DNA of 64,000 bases. Origin: PUPG01 sp964463915. GTDB taxonomy: Bacteria > Bacteroidota > Bacteroidia > Bacteroidales > UBA7960. The position numbers and the translations under genes are program-made. Of the stretch, positions 36,538 to 45,256 are shown piece by piece. Below the pieces are notes generated by a model, which did not search any database, had not been told where the DNA came from, and saw only the letters and a program-made list of their open reading frames with translations. The stretch lies in contig CAYXEH010000002.1 of NCBI GenBank assembly GCA_964463915.1, positions 65,922-129,921 of the forward strand, written 5' to 3'. Numbering within the stretch: the stretch's first letter is position 1; each line of letters starts with the position of its first letter.

Positions 36538-37557
36538 ATGCATCAATTTTTGCAAGGCATTTTTAAAAAGCTGCTGATTTGTGCATTGGCACTTCCCTCA
36601 GGAGTTTTCGCACAACAAAAGGAGTCGTTCCCCGAATATATCGATAAGTATAAATACATTGCCATGGCTGAGATGCGCCAGTCGGGCATACCTGCCAGTA
36701 TCAAGCTGGCCCAGGCCATCCTGGAATCCGGCCTGGGGAAGAGCCAGCTGGCCCTGGAGGCCAACAACCACTTCGGGATCAAATGCCACGACTGGACCGG
36801 AGGGACCTATTATTATGATGACGACGAAGTGGATGAATGTTTCCGGGTTTACCACAACCCCCTGCATTCTTTCCTTGACCACACCGAGTTTTTGACCAAC
36901 CGGCCACGGTATGCCTTTTTGTTTGCCCTGGAGCCAACCAATTATGAGGCATGGGCACACGGGCTCAGCCAGGCCGGTTACGCCACCAATCCACGCTACC
37001 CGGCCATGCTCATCCGACTGATCAGGGAACACGAACTCCATCAGTACGACAAAAAAGCCCTTGACCCGGACTATCATATTGCAGACAAGTGGTTTATTGA
37101 TGACCGGGAAGACTCAGGACGAAGCACAGCTATATCCGACAATGCCCCTGATTCTGATTTTGCCCCGGCAACGGCCACCGGCAGACGACAAATCCGGGAA
37201 TACAACCGCATTGATTACGTAGTGGCCCGCGAAGGGGATACCCCTCAATCGCTGGCCAGGGAAATGAATGTTCGTCAATGGCAGATCATTCGCTACAACG
37301 ACCTGGGAGACAATGCACAACTCACGCCCGGGCAAAAGGTTTTCCTGCAGCCTAAAAGACGGCGTGGCGGAGCCGACCACCATATTGCGCGTGCAGACGA
37401 TACCATGCGGGGGATTTCCCAGGAATATGGCATCCGCATTGAAAACCTGTACCGGCGCAACGACATGACTTACGGGATGGAGCCCGAGCCCGGGCAAAAA
37501 ATTTTATTGCGGGGGTACAAAGGTTCTTTTATTGAGTACCTGATGAGGAGGCCCTAA
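36538..37557 (+). CDS. Exported glucosaminidase with LysM repeats
   Basis: 339-residue cell wall hydrolase. The signal peptide is about 1-25 (MHQFLQGIFKKLLICALAL). The GH73 (FlgJ/LytG-type) domain covers about 30-170, with the catalytic Glu63 in QAILESGLGKSQLA and the NHFGIKC motif. Two LysM-like peptidoglycan-binding modules follow at about 222-270 (YVVAREGDTPQSLAREMNV) and 281-328. It cuts the GlcNAc-MurNAc backbone. The ATG at 36538 is chosen from the signal peptide and the -7 box. Confidence 0.9.
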   Translation: MHQFLQGIFKKLLICALALPSGVFAQQKESFPEYIDKYKYIAMAEMRQSGIPASIKLAQAILESGLGKSQLALEANNHFGIKCHDWTGGTYYYDDDEVDECFRVYHNPLHSFLDHTEFLTNRPRYAFLFALEPTNYEAWAHGLSQAGYATNPRYPAMLIRLIREHELHQYDKKALDPDYHIADKWFIDDREDSGRSTAISDNAPDSDFAPATATGRRQIREYNRIDYVVAREGDTPQSLAREMNVRQWQIIRYNDLGDNAQLTPGQKVFLQPKRRRGGADHHIARADDTMRGISQEYGIRIENLYRRNDMTYGMEPEPGQKILLRGYKGSFIEYLMRRP

Positions 37558-37610
37558 TTGCTTTCAATTACCGGTCCGCTGAAAAACACCTGAAATCAAA
37601 CGATTACAAT

Positions 37611-37882
37611 ATGATGGAAATACTTTTACTGATGTTCGGAGGAATACTTGCGGGCTACCTGTTGCGGCGGGAGGTCAGGCTGATCCGCTTCCTGGAAAAC
37701 TGATCATCTGGAGTATTTTTTTGTTGTTGTTCTTTCTTGGCTTAGCCATTGGCGGGAACCCGGTAATCATGGCAGGGCTGCCGTCGCTGGGACTTTCCGC
37801 CCTGGTACTGAGTATGGCGGGTGTCCCTGGCAGCGTGTTGCTGGCATTGCTGCTCTGGAAGGTTTATTTTTCCCGGAAGTGA
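37611..37882 (+). pseudogene. lysO: Frameshifted LysO N-terminal (DUF340) gene
   Basis: The first frame reads MMEILLLMFGGILAGYLLRR and stops after RFLEN at 37702. Shifting by -1 at the GAAAAC run restores RFLEKLIIWSIFLLLFFLGL and continues to a stop at 37880-37882 as a three-helix membrane protein ending WKVYFSRK. A single missing A in the A-run explains this, and the restored length (90 residues) matches the stand-alone N-terminal LysO protein of Bacteroidota. LysO exports lysine. Damage, an assembly error or ribosomal slippage are all possible; decay of the next gene favours real damage. Confidence 0.7.
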
Positions 37883-38016
37883 ACGCCACAAAGACACGGC
37901 CCCCGAATAAAACAACCATGCGTAAAAGATATCCCTGCCGGCAAATATAAAACCTCGTACAGCAAACCAGAAGACAGGTTAACAGGAAGCAAAAGAAAGT
38001 ATAATCCGCCGGTTTT

Positions 38017-38259
38017 ATGAGAAACAGTCTGTACATTGTATTGTTTTTTGCGGCCGGAGTACTCTTCGGATATGCAGGCTGGCTTCCTGCCACAGTCACA
38101 GATTCGGCTGCCAGCAGCTATGCCCTTTACCTGCTGATGCTGCTGGCAGGGATCAGCATCGGGGCCGACAGGCGTCTCTTCAGCCTCCTCAGTCACGCAA
38201 TATTTACTGGTTCACCCAACGGCTTCCGTTACCGCTTTATCACGACCCTTGCCTCATAG
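38017..38259 (+). pseudogene. lysO: Truncated C-terminal LysO gene
   Basis: An 80-codon frame begins MRNSLYIVLFFAAGVLFGYA and continues through SYALYLLMLLAGISIGADRR, the expected start of the second LysO protein, which normally runs about 200 residues. After about residue 56 the sequence (IFTGSPNGFRYRFITTLAS) is no longer membrane-like, and the frame runs over the 3' end of comEC on the other strand. Most of the transporter is missing. Confidence 0.65.
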
Positions 38260-40544
38260 GCTCCCTGCCGGGACACATCCCAGGAAGCCACCCCGGCTTC
38301 ATGGCATACTTCTGTCCACTGCCGAGCATTTCGGGGGTTGACCGGCCCGTCAATGATCACTTTTCCGGGCCGGATAAATTGTAGTAAAGCCCCCAGATCA
38401 AGGCGGGGATTCCCCGTCAACAACAGGTAATCAATATCCACCCCTCCGCCCTTGGTAAGCCGGTCCATGTCCGACGTTCCTCCGGTCCTTCCCCTTTCCC
38501 TATGCGGCCCTCCATTGGCCTCAACCAGTAGCCGACCACCAGATTCCTCATTGCCCAATGGTACCCTATGCGGCCCTCCATTGGCCTCCCGATTCATATA
38601 GAGCAATCCGCTGTCGGGTTCCCGTTCCGGATCCGGTCCCGCCACTGCTGGAAGCTGAAGCAGCCATGACGGGGAATGCTCTGATACAATCAACATACGG
38701 ATCTCTTCAAATACAACCAGACCTCCCCGTCTGACCAACCGCCCGTTCACAAACATCGTATCGCTGTTTTCCACCGGGATATGGGTCACCTCACGGGTGC
38801 CCCGGCGTATCCGGTTACCTGAAACATGAAAATCAACCTGCGCAGGATCCTCCGCCAACTCTTCCCCTGCCAGCACCAGGACATGCTTCCCTGAAAAAAA
38901 GTCCACCACACTGTTGCGGCCGACGTCATACACCACAAGATGCCGTTGCCCCCGGTTTTTCGCATCCCGGAAGGAAAAATAAACAACAAACAACAGGCCG
39001 CACAGGCAGGCCAATACCAGGCCACCCCGACGGCCAGACACAAAATACAGGCAGGCAGACAGTAACAAACCGGACAAAAGAAATAGCCCGGCCGGTCCCA
39101 GGTAAACCCCGGACAGGGTGGAATAAGGAAGGCCCTCCACAAAAGAGACGGACTGATGGAGCAGCGAAACAAGTACAGACAACATCCGGGCAATGAATGA
39201 AGCAGCAACAGGGATGGGAGATAAAACCAGGATAAGCAATGCAAGGTAAATGATCAACCCGGCCAGTGGAATCGCCACCAGATTGGTAAGCAGAAAGTAA
39301 TTCGGAAACTGATTGAAATAATACAGGGCCAGGGGACCCGTGGCCAGCTGGGCGGCAATGGAGACAGAAGATATCCCCCATATTTTTCCGGCAATAGGGT
39401 TTTTTACCCTGATCAAACGGTTGATCCCGGGCTGCAGCGCTACAATGCTGATCACAGCCAGGTAAGAAAGCTGAAAACCGATCCGGGTAATGATAAAAGG
39501 ATTGACCAGCACCAGCACAAAGGCGGAAGCTGCCAGTGTATTGTAAATATTGGCGGGTCGTCTGAAACTCTGCCCAATGGCTACAAAAGAGAACATCACT
39601 GAAGCCCTCAGCACCGATGGGGAGAAGCCGGTAATGGCCGCATACATCCATATACACAGCAAGATCAGTATGGTCTGCCAGGTCCTTCCCCCGGGCAGAC
39701 GCCCCATAAAACCAAACAGGGTTTTCAGCACCATAAAAATGATGCCCACATGCAGGCCTGACACGCAAAGTACATGCATGGCCCCCGCACCGGCAAAGGC
39801 CTGCTGCAGGTCTTCATCCAGGTATTCCCGGTAACCAAGCAGCAGGGCTGACACCACCGCCAGTTCATCCCCTGTGAGGCCGTTCCGGCGGAAAATATCC
39901 ATGGCCCCGTGTCGCAATGAAAGAGCGGCTCGTATCAAAACCCGCCCCTTGTTGTGACCCGTGGCATGCCATTGTCCCGATGGAATATAGGCAGAATGGT
40001 ACACATTGCCCATGGCCAGAAACCGGCTGTAATTGAAGGCACCCGGGTTGCCCGGCGGCCCCGGCACCTCAAACCGGGACGGGATCAGCAGTTCGTCGCC
40101 ATACCCCAGGCCGGCAGCCAGGCTGTCCTTTTCCAGGTAAAGCATCAGGCGCCCGGTTACCCGCCTTTGCAGGCTGTCGTTGCCCTGCATTCTGGCAGCA
40201 ACCATCACCCGGAAACTGTTGGCCCGTTCAGATACCGGCTCCCTGATCCGGACCAACAAATAGCTGTCTTCTGTATCCTCAAAATGACTGAAATGAGTGG
40301 GATAAAGTAACTGGTTGTGTTGCATCGCAAGCTGAAACCCCCCGGCAAGCAGTGAAAGGGAAACACATGCCCCATAGATCCAGCGCAAAGCGTACGCCTG
40401 AGAGGGAACCCAAAGGACCAGCAGACAGAGCCCGAAAAAAAATCCGGTAAGCCAGTACCCCGTTGAAAGCGCCACCAGGTCACCGGCCGACAAATAAATG
40501 ACCACTCCCATAAGAAATGGGAACAGAAGTTTTGGTAAAGGCAT
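38229..40544 (-). CDS. comEC: ComEC/Rec2-family DNA uptake channel protein
   Basis: 771-residue inner membrane protein with many helices. A DUF4131-like N-terminus (VRIREPVSERANSFRVMV) is followed by the competence domain core (ELAVVSALLLGYREYLDEDLQQAFAGAGAMHVLCVSGLHVGII near 245, ITGFSPSVLRASVMFS near 315). It passes single-stranded DNA into the cytoplasm during transformation. The C-terminal part lacks a clear metallo-beta-lactamase HxHxDH motif. An in-frame low-complexity insertion with a duplicated EANGGPHR lies at about residues 647-694. It follows spoIID in a leftward run. Confidence 0.88.
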   Translation of the reverse strand: MPLPKLLFPFLMGVVIYLSAGDLVALSTGYWLTGFFFGLCLLVLWVPSQAYALRWIYGACVSLSLLAGGFQLAMQHNQLLYPTHFSHFEDTEDSYLLVRIREPVSERANSFRVMVAARMQGNDSLQRRVTGRLMLYLEKDSLAAGLGYGDELLIPSRFEVPGPPGNPGAFNYSRFLAMGNVYHSAYIPSGQWHATGHNKGRVLIRAALSLRHGAMDIFRRNGLTGDELAVVSALLLGYREYLDEDLQQAFAGAGAMHVLCVSGLHVGIIFMVLKTLFGFMGRLPGGRTWQTILILLCIWMYAAITGFSPSVLRASVMFSFVAIGQSFRRPANIYNTLAASAFVLVLVNPFIITRIGFQLSYLAVISIVALQPGINRLIRVKNPIAGKIWGISSVSIAAQLATGPLALYYFNQFPNYFLLTNLVAIPLAGLIIYLALLILVLSPIPVAASFIARMLSVLVSLLHQSVSFVEGLPYSTLSGVYLGPAGLFLLSGLLLSACLYFVSGRRGGLVLACLCGLLFVVYFSFRDAKNRGQRHLVVYDVGRNSVVDFFSGKHVLVLAGEELAEDPAQVDFHVSGNRIRRGTREVTHIPVENSDTMFVNGRLVRRGGLVVFEEIRMLIVSEHSPSWLLQLPAVAGPDPEREPDSGLLYMNREANGGPHRVPLGNEESGGRLLVEANGGPHRERGRTGGTSDMDRLTKGGGVDIDYLLLTGNPRLDLGALLQFIRPGKVIIDGPVNPRNARQWTEVCHEAGVASWDVSRQGAYEARVVIKR
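38498..38588. repeat. Direct 25-nt repeat inside comEC
   Basis: A perfect 25-nt sequence beginning CCCTATGCGGCCCTCCATTG occurs at 38498-38522 and 38564-38588. The 66-nt spacing is a multiple of three, so both copies encode EANGGPHR in the comEC frame. Confidence 0.92.
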
Positions 40545-40558
40545 CCGGCAGTTCTGTT

Positions 40559-40583
40559 AAAAGTATTTAATAAAAATACTTTT
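40559..40583. terminator. A/T-rich hairpin between spoIID and comEC
   Basis: AAAAGTATTT and AAATACTTTT form a 10-bp stem with a 5-nt loop, 15 nt before the comEC start. It could end or attenuate transcription from spoIID. Stability is low because the stem is A/T-rich. Confidence 0.4.
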
Positions 40584-40703
40584 TTCAGCACCGGATCTCC
40601 CGGAATGAAGAACCGTATCCGGTAAACGGAATTTTCTTGTATACGAATGGTTCCCTTCCCTGCAGAAGATTTTCCGGTCACCCTGAAAGGGGTTATAAAC
40701 GAT

Positions 40704-41843
40704 TTATTCCAATGTACGGATGGTGACTCCCTGATAGTAAAACCGGATGATCTCAGCGGCCGGATAACCCTTTTGGGCCATTACCATAGCGCCTTCCTGG
40801 CACAGACCCACCCCATGGCCATATCCCCTGCCTCTTACGTGGATCATGTCATTGAAGGGAGAAAAAGAAAAAAAGGTACTCCTGAAATTGAACCGGTTAC
40901 GCAACAAGGTAAGCCTGACTTCATCAAATGGATGCAACACATATTTGCGGCTCAATTGGGTGAAATTTAAAAGCTGTTCTTCCTGTTCTGCTGAAGGGTT
41001 AATGGAAAAATACTCTTCCAGGAAGCCGAAAAACTCACTGCGAGGAATACTGGTTTCCCATCTGGCGCCTGGTTGTTGTATACAAAAACTGTCAGTAACA
41101 CTTTTCAGGTAAGATTGCGGGCGTTGCCAGGCATTTTCGGAGGCCACGGTTTCCCCCCCGCAATTGGCATGATATACCGCGTTGATCAGTTCATCCTGCT
41201 CATCCACCACTACATCCCCACGGGTCAGGGCCACAGCCTGAATGATGTCTGCATACCCACTGCGGCTATAGTAAGCCTGGCAATGCACCCCATCACACAC
41301 GTGATAGTCGGAGTGCCCGTTTACCTCCCCGTTTCTCAGGGCATAGGTACGGGCAATGATCGCCTGTACCTTGTAATACTCCATATCGTGCATCCAGCCT
41401 GACTCCGACTGCACCACGCCCGCCACATAATTATCTACAGCCACACGGTTTACTATCACAAGACGTTCTTCCCCGGCACGCACAACCAGGTCATCATCAT
41501 ACATCCGGTAAGGATGACCCTCGACATGAATTACCAGAAAATTCTCCCAACGGTGCCCTTGAAAAACCACCTCAGACCGCATATAAAAGGTGGAATCCTC
41601 CAGAGTGATCCCGCAATGTTCCCCCATCAGGGCAATTTTAACGGGTTGATGTTTTTCCAGTTCAACCACCGGCTGACCATCGATGTCCGTAAGAAGGTAA
41701 CCGCCAGCGGCTGGTACAACAGTGACGTGCTGAATGGGCTGGCCGGAGAAAATGCCCACATCAATCATTTCAGGATGAAGCTGATCTGCACGGGCAGAAA
41801 CAAACAGAAGAAAAACCAGGGAACCCAGGACAATGCGCCACAT
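40704..41843 (-). CDS. SpoIID/LytB-domain exported protein
   Basis: 379-residue protein with a signal peptide (about 1-19) and a SpoIID/LytB domain. The domain motifs are AVDNYVAGVVQSESG near 130, QAIIARTYAL near 155, VYHANCGGETVASENAW near 220 and the C-terminal RGRGYGHGVGLCQEGAMVMAQKG. In sporulating bacteria SpoIID is a lytic transglycosylase; in non-sporulating Bacteroidota the role is thought to be peptidoglycan remodelling but is unproved. It lies 26 nt after lpxB. Confidence 0.9.
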   Translation of the reverse strand: MWRIVLGSLVFLLFVSARADQLHPEMIDVGIFSGQPIQHVTVVPAAGGYLLTDIDGQPVVELEKHQPVKIALMGEHCGITLEDSTFYMRSEVVFQGHRWENFLVIHVEGHPYRMYDDDLVVRAGEERLVIVNRVAVDNYVAGVVQSESGWMHDMEYYKVQAIIARTYALRNGEVNGHSDYHVCDGVHCQAYYSRSGYADIIQAVALTRGDVVVDEQDELINAVYHANCGGETVASENAWQRPQSYLKSVTDSFCIQQPGARWETSIPRSEFFGFLEEYFSINPSAEQEEQLLNFTQLSRKYVLHPFDEVRLTLLRNRFNFRSTFFSFSPFNDMIHVRGRGYGHGVGLCQEGAMVMAQKGYPAAEIIRFYYQGVTIRTLE

Positions 41844-41869
41844 ATTCTACCATTTACACAAACGAACCT

Positions 41870-42997
41870 TTACCCTTCTGCCCTGACAAACTCAGCAATC
41901 TCACGGGCAGCCCGGTCAGAAGCCCCTTCACCACCCAGTTTCTGTTCCAGCTGCCGGTATTCCTCCTTCATCCGGCTGCGGTAGGCGGAATTGTACAACA
42001 GCCGGTCAAGCTCATGCCGCAAAGCTTCCCGGTTGAAATCATCCTGTATCATTTCCCGCACAACCGGTTTATCCATGATCAGGTTCACCAGTGAAATGTA
42101 CCTGACCTTCAACAGGTGCCTGGCAATATGGTAAGAAATCGTATTGGCCTTGTAGCACACAACCTGGGGTACATTAAAAAGAGCCGTTTCCAGGGCAGCC
42201 GTCCCCGAGGCCACCAGTGCAGCTTCGGCATTGGCCAGCAGGGGATAAGTCTGGTCATACACCAGGGAAATGTTAGTATTGCCGGCATACTGCAAATAGA
42301 ACTCCTTGTCGTAGGCAGACACTGCAGCCACCACAAACTGGTAGTCCGGAAAGTAATTTGTCATGGCGGCCATATCCCCGAGCTTCCTGCTGATCTCCTG
42401 CTTGCGGCTTCCCGGGAGAACCGCCACAATGGGTTTATCAGAAAGATTATTGACCTTACGAAAATCCGCAAACTCAGGATCCTTCCTTACCGGCATGATC
42501 TCATCCAACAAAGGGTTCCCCGGAAAACTGACCGGAAAGTTCAGGCGGCCATAAAAGTCTTTCTCAAAGGGAAGGATCACCAGCATCTTGTCCACCACCC
42601 TTCTGATCTTTTTGATGCGGGATTGCTTCCATGCCCATATCATGGGACTTATATAATATACAACGCGAATACCTCTTTGGTGGGCATATTCGGCAATTCG
42701 AAGATTGAAACCGGGATAATCCACAAGAATGAGCACATCCGGCTTCCAGGCCAGAATATCCTGCTTGCAGAATTGAAGATTGCGAAGAATTGGCCTCAGA
42801 TTCACCAGTACTTCCCAGAACCCCATAAATGACAGTTCATTAATATGCTTTACCGGTATACCCCCCTCTCTGGCCATCCGGTCACCACCCCAAAAACGGA
42901 ACACCGCATCCTTGTCGTGTGCCTTCAGCCCCTTCATCAGATTGGCTGCATGCACATCGCCCGAGGCTTCACCAGCTATGATATAGTATCTGTTCAC
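41870..42997 (-). CDS. lpxB: Lipid-A-disaccharide synthase
   Basis: 375-residue peripheral inner membrane glycosyltransferase (GT19) that joins UDP-diacylglucosamine and lipid X. Motifs: AGEASGDVHAANLMKGL at the N-terminus, FMGFWEVL near 55, VDYPGFNLRIAEYAHQRGI near 90, YYISPMIWAWKQSRIKKI near 115, PGNPLLDE near 160 and LPGSRKQEI near 195. It confirms a lipid A-bearing outer membrane. Confidence 0.96.
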   Translation of the reverse strand: MNRYYIIAGEASGDVHAANLMKGLKAHDKDAVFRFWGGDRMAREGGIPVKHINELSFMGFWEVLVNLRPILRNLQFCKQDILAWKPDVLILVDYPGFNLRIAEYAHQRGIRVVYYISPMIWAWKQSRIKKIRRVVDKMLVILPFEKDFYGRLNFPVSFPGNPLLDEIMPVRKDPEFADFRKVNNLSDKPIVAVLPGSRKQEISRKLGDMAAMTNYFPDYQFVVAAVSAYDKEFYLQYAGNTNISLVYDQTYPLLANAEAALVASGTAALETALFNVPQVVCYKANTISYHIARHLLKVRYISLVNLIMDKPVVREMIQDDFNREALRHELDRLLYNSAYRSRMKEEYRQLEQKLGGEGASDRAAREIAEFVRAEG

Positions 42998-43004
42998 TGT
43001 CTGT

Positions 43005-43022
43005 CAGGGACTTCGTCCCCTG
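43005..43022. promoter_or_regulatory. Small hairpin upstream of lpxB
   Basis: CAGGGAC-TTC-GTCCCCTG forms a short GC-rich hairpin with one bulge, 8 nt before the lpxB start codon. It would lie in the mRNA leader. Nearby (43086-43100 and 43157-43171) a perfect 15-nt sequence AAACCAACAACCAAT occurs twice. Nothing else is visible in this 180-nt gap. Confidence 0.4.
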
Positions 43023-43177
43023 GTTACTAACGTTTTATCCCTATGGGATCTAATCTCTGTTTTCGTTTCTTCTCCCGGCCCGTGTAAACCAACAACCAAT
43101 AACCTCACTGGCCGTTTCCCAGACCATCGGCAGCTCCCCCATCACTCATCCCATGAAAACCAACAACCAATCAACAA

Positions 43178-43450
43178 CTAGAAAAAGTAAAACACCAACA
43201 ACGTCATCACAAAAGTCACCACCAGGATTCCCCGGCCGGTGCGGTCGAATTTCTTGTTCACCATGAAGAACCTGAATGGAAACAAATTACTTGCTACGCC
43301 AATCAGACCGGGTACCCTGGGCCGGGGCAGGTAAACCAGGCCCTCCACATGGCCGTATTGTTTCAGGATCAACAGTGCCAGGGCGTAAACCAGCATAGGA
43401 AGCACCAGTCCGATTACAATACCTAATGTCCAGCGGTCTTTATTCAGCAT
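43178..43450 (-). CDS. Small two-helix membrane protein next to surE
   Basis: 90-residue protein with helices at about 8-29 (LGIVIGLVLPMLVYALALLIL) and 73-90 (GILVVTFVMTLLVFYFF), and a basic middle (FRFFMVNKKFDRTGRG). It overlaps the surE end by 11 nt and precedes lpxB. I recall similar small membrane proteins in this spot in other Bacteroidota, but no function is known. Confidence 0.75.
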   Translation of the reverse strand: MLNKDRWTLGIVIGLVLPMLVYALALLILKQYGHVEGLVYLPRPRVPGLIGVASNLFPFRFFMVNKKFDRTGRGILVVTFVMTLLVFYFF

Positions 43451-44213
43451 GAAATTTCCATTTTTTGACCTCAGGGATTAGCCCGTGGGCGGTAAAGTCA
43501 AACTGTACGGGCACCACAGATACATAATTATTCTTCAGGGCCCACTCGTCGGTTTCATTGCTACTCTCATGCAGGGCAAACTGACCGGTAAGCCAGTAAT
43601 AGTCTTTTCCCCGCGGATCCTGCCTGTGGTCAAACTCTTCCTCCCAGTTTCCTCGTGCCTGCCGACACACTTTCACTCCTTTCAGTTCGGAAGCCTCCAC
43701 GGCCGGGATATTTACATTCAGGCATATCCCTTTTGGTAACCCATGTTCCAGGACATTGGTGACCACCCTCTGGATATATTTTTTGGCCTGGGTAAAATCC
43801 GCATCAAAACGATAATCCAGCAGCGAAAAGCCAATGGACGGAATCCCTTCCATGGAACCCTCAATGGCTGCCGACATGGTCCCGCTATAGATAACGCTGA
43901 TGGAAGAATTGGCCCCGTGATTGATTCCGGAAACCAACACATCGGGCTTCCTTTTCAACACTTTATTAACGGCAAGTTTCACACAATCAACGGGGGTTCC
44001 GCTGCAACTGTATTCGTCATGTCCACCGTCTACCGTAATTTTTTCAAGCCTCAGCGGATTGGTGATGGTGACCGCATGCCCCATCCCGCTCTGCGCTTTA
44101 TCGGGAGCTACCACCACAACTTCTCCCAGTTCCAGCATATATTTAACCAGATGACGGATCCCGGGGGCCATTACACCGTCGTCATTGGTTACCAATATTA
44201 AAGGTTTATCCAT
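43440..44213 (-). CDS. surE: 5'/3'-nucleotidase SurE
   Basis: 257-residue metal-dependent nucleotidase. The family signature is LILVTNDDGVMAPGI at residues 4-18, followed by VVAPDKAQSGMGHAVTI near 35 and DVLVSGINHGANSS near 90. It dephosphorylates nucleoside monophosphates and is linked to stationary-phase survival. It heads the leftward run surE-small membrane protein-lpxB-spoIID-comEC. Confidence 0.95.
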   Translation of the reverse strand: MDKPLILVTNDDGVMAPGIRHLVKYMLELGEVVVVAPDKAQSGMGHAVTITNPLRLEKITVDGGHDEYSCSGTPVDCVKLAVNKVLKRKPDVLVSGINHGANSSISVIYSGTMSAAIEGSMEGIPSIGFSLLDYRFDADFTQAKKYIQRVVTNVLEHGLPKGICLNVNIPAVEASELKGVKVCRQARGNWEEEFDHRQDPRGKDYYWLTGQFALHESSNETDEWALKNNYVSVVPVQFDFTAHGLIPEVKKWKFHAE

Positions 44214-44232
44214 ACAAATGAGTTTATCTGCA

Positions 44233-44240
44233 CAAAGCTA
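44233..44240 (-). promoter_or_regulatory. -7 box of surE
   Basis: TAGCTTTG on the minus strand, 19 nt before the surE start codon, predicting a leader of about 13 nt. Confidence 0.55.
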
Positions 44241-44361
44241 ATCAGAATATGATTGATTACAAACCGCGGAATAAAAAAGACAGACCAAAACAGCTGTTTG
44301 ACTTAACTTTTTTTAACAGGCGTCATTTTGGCAGGAAATCGCGGCTGGCCCGTTTTTTGCT

Positions 44362-44369
44362 TATTTTTG
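44362..44369 (+). promoter_or_regulatory. -7 box upstream of the YugP-type protease gene
   Basis: TATTTTTG matches TAnnTTTG. If used, the transcript would start near 44376 and carry a leader of about 195 nt containing the degenerate repeats at 44412-44564. Confidence 0.5.
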
Positions 44370-44411
44370 TCCGTTTACGATCATGAAATTCATATCAGGG
44401 AATTGTTAAAT

Positions 44412-44564
44412 GTCACATTAACGAATATTGAAGGATTACGCCAACGAATCTTTGATCATTACATCATGAATATCGAACATTCACCTCAATAGATCTTGAA
44501 TCGTTAAATCAACGAATATTAAACAAATACAATTTTTGAAAGTTACACCAACGAATAATTGATA
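44412..44564. repeat. Degenerate tandem repeats of about 21-24 nt
   Basis: Six or so related units precede the YugP-type gene. The consensus is RTTACRYCAACGAATNTTTG. Best units begin near 44435, 44458, 44479, 44503 and 44541; CAACGAAT recurs in three and TAACGAAT in a fourth, with roughly regular spacing. One partial unit lies near 44525. The 356-nt gap holds no gene that I can see. Confidence 0.6.
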
Positions 44565-44569
44565 TAGCT

Positions 44570-45256
44570 ATGGTATTTAACATGGAGATTTTAATCATTT
44601 TCGGGGTTTTCATGCTGCTGAGCTGGATGGTCTCCAGCCGGCTGAAGAACCGCTTTGCCAAATATTCCAAAATGCCCCTGCGCAGCGGATTATCCGGAAG
44701 AGATATTGCAGAAAAGATGCTGCGTGAAAGCGGTGTGGAGAATGTCCGGATCATCTCAACGCCGGGCCGCCTGACCGACCATTACAATCCAGTGAGCCGC
44801 ACCGTGAACCTGAGCCCGCAGGTATACCAGGGCCGTTCTGTGGCTGCAGCAGCAGTGGCTGCACACGAATGCGGACATGCCGTTCAGCATGCCCGGGCTT
44901 ATGCCCCTCTGAAAATGCGCTCCGCACTGGTACCGGTAATCAGCGTCAGCTCACGCTACATGCAGTGGGTGCTGCTGGCGGGAATCCTTACCGTGGAAAC
45001 CTTCCCCGGATTATTGCTGGCGGGTATCATCATGTTTGCCGCCACCACCCTTTTCAGTTTCGTTACCCTGCCGGTGGAATTTGATGCCACCAACAGGGCC
45101 CTGCGCTGGCTGACCGATACCGGCATCACCGTCGGGGAAGAGTACAGCAGCGCCAAAGATGCCCTGAAGTGGGCTTCACTGACATACGTGGTAGCCGCAC
45201 TGGCTTCACTGGCCACACTAATGTACTACATCATGATCTTCATGGGAAGACGTTAA
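44570..45256 (+). CDS. YugP-type neutral zinc metallopeptidase
   Basis: 228-residue integral membrane protein. The zinc motif is HECGH in VAAHECGHAVQHARAY near residue 100, between an N-terminal helix (MEILIIFGVFMLLSWMV) and three further helices (WVLLAGILTVETFPGLLLAG, IIMFAATTLFSFVTLPVEFDA, ASLTYVVAALASLATLMYYI). This is the DUF/Pfam neutral zinc metallopeptidase 2 family; its substrates are unknown. Either the first ATG at 44570 or the ATG at 44582 (MEILIIFG) may be used. Confidence 0.88.
   Translation: MVFNMEILIIFGVFMLLSWMVSSRLKNRFAKYSKMPLRSGLSGRDIAEKMLRESGVENVRIISTPGRLTDHYNPVSRTVNLSPQVYQGRSVAAAAVAAHECGHAVQHARAYAPLKMRSALVPVISVSSRYMQWVLLAGILTVETFPGLLLAGIIMFAATTLFSFVTLPVEFDATNRALRWLTDTGITVGEEYSSAKDALKWASLTYVVAALASLATLMYYIMIFMGRR

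Noticed and set aside
37690..37702. Programmed -1 frameshift in lysO
   Set aside because: GAAAAC is not a canonical slippery heptamer, no following structure was seen, and the partner gene is also broken.
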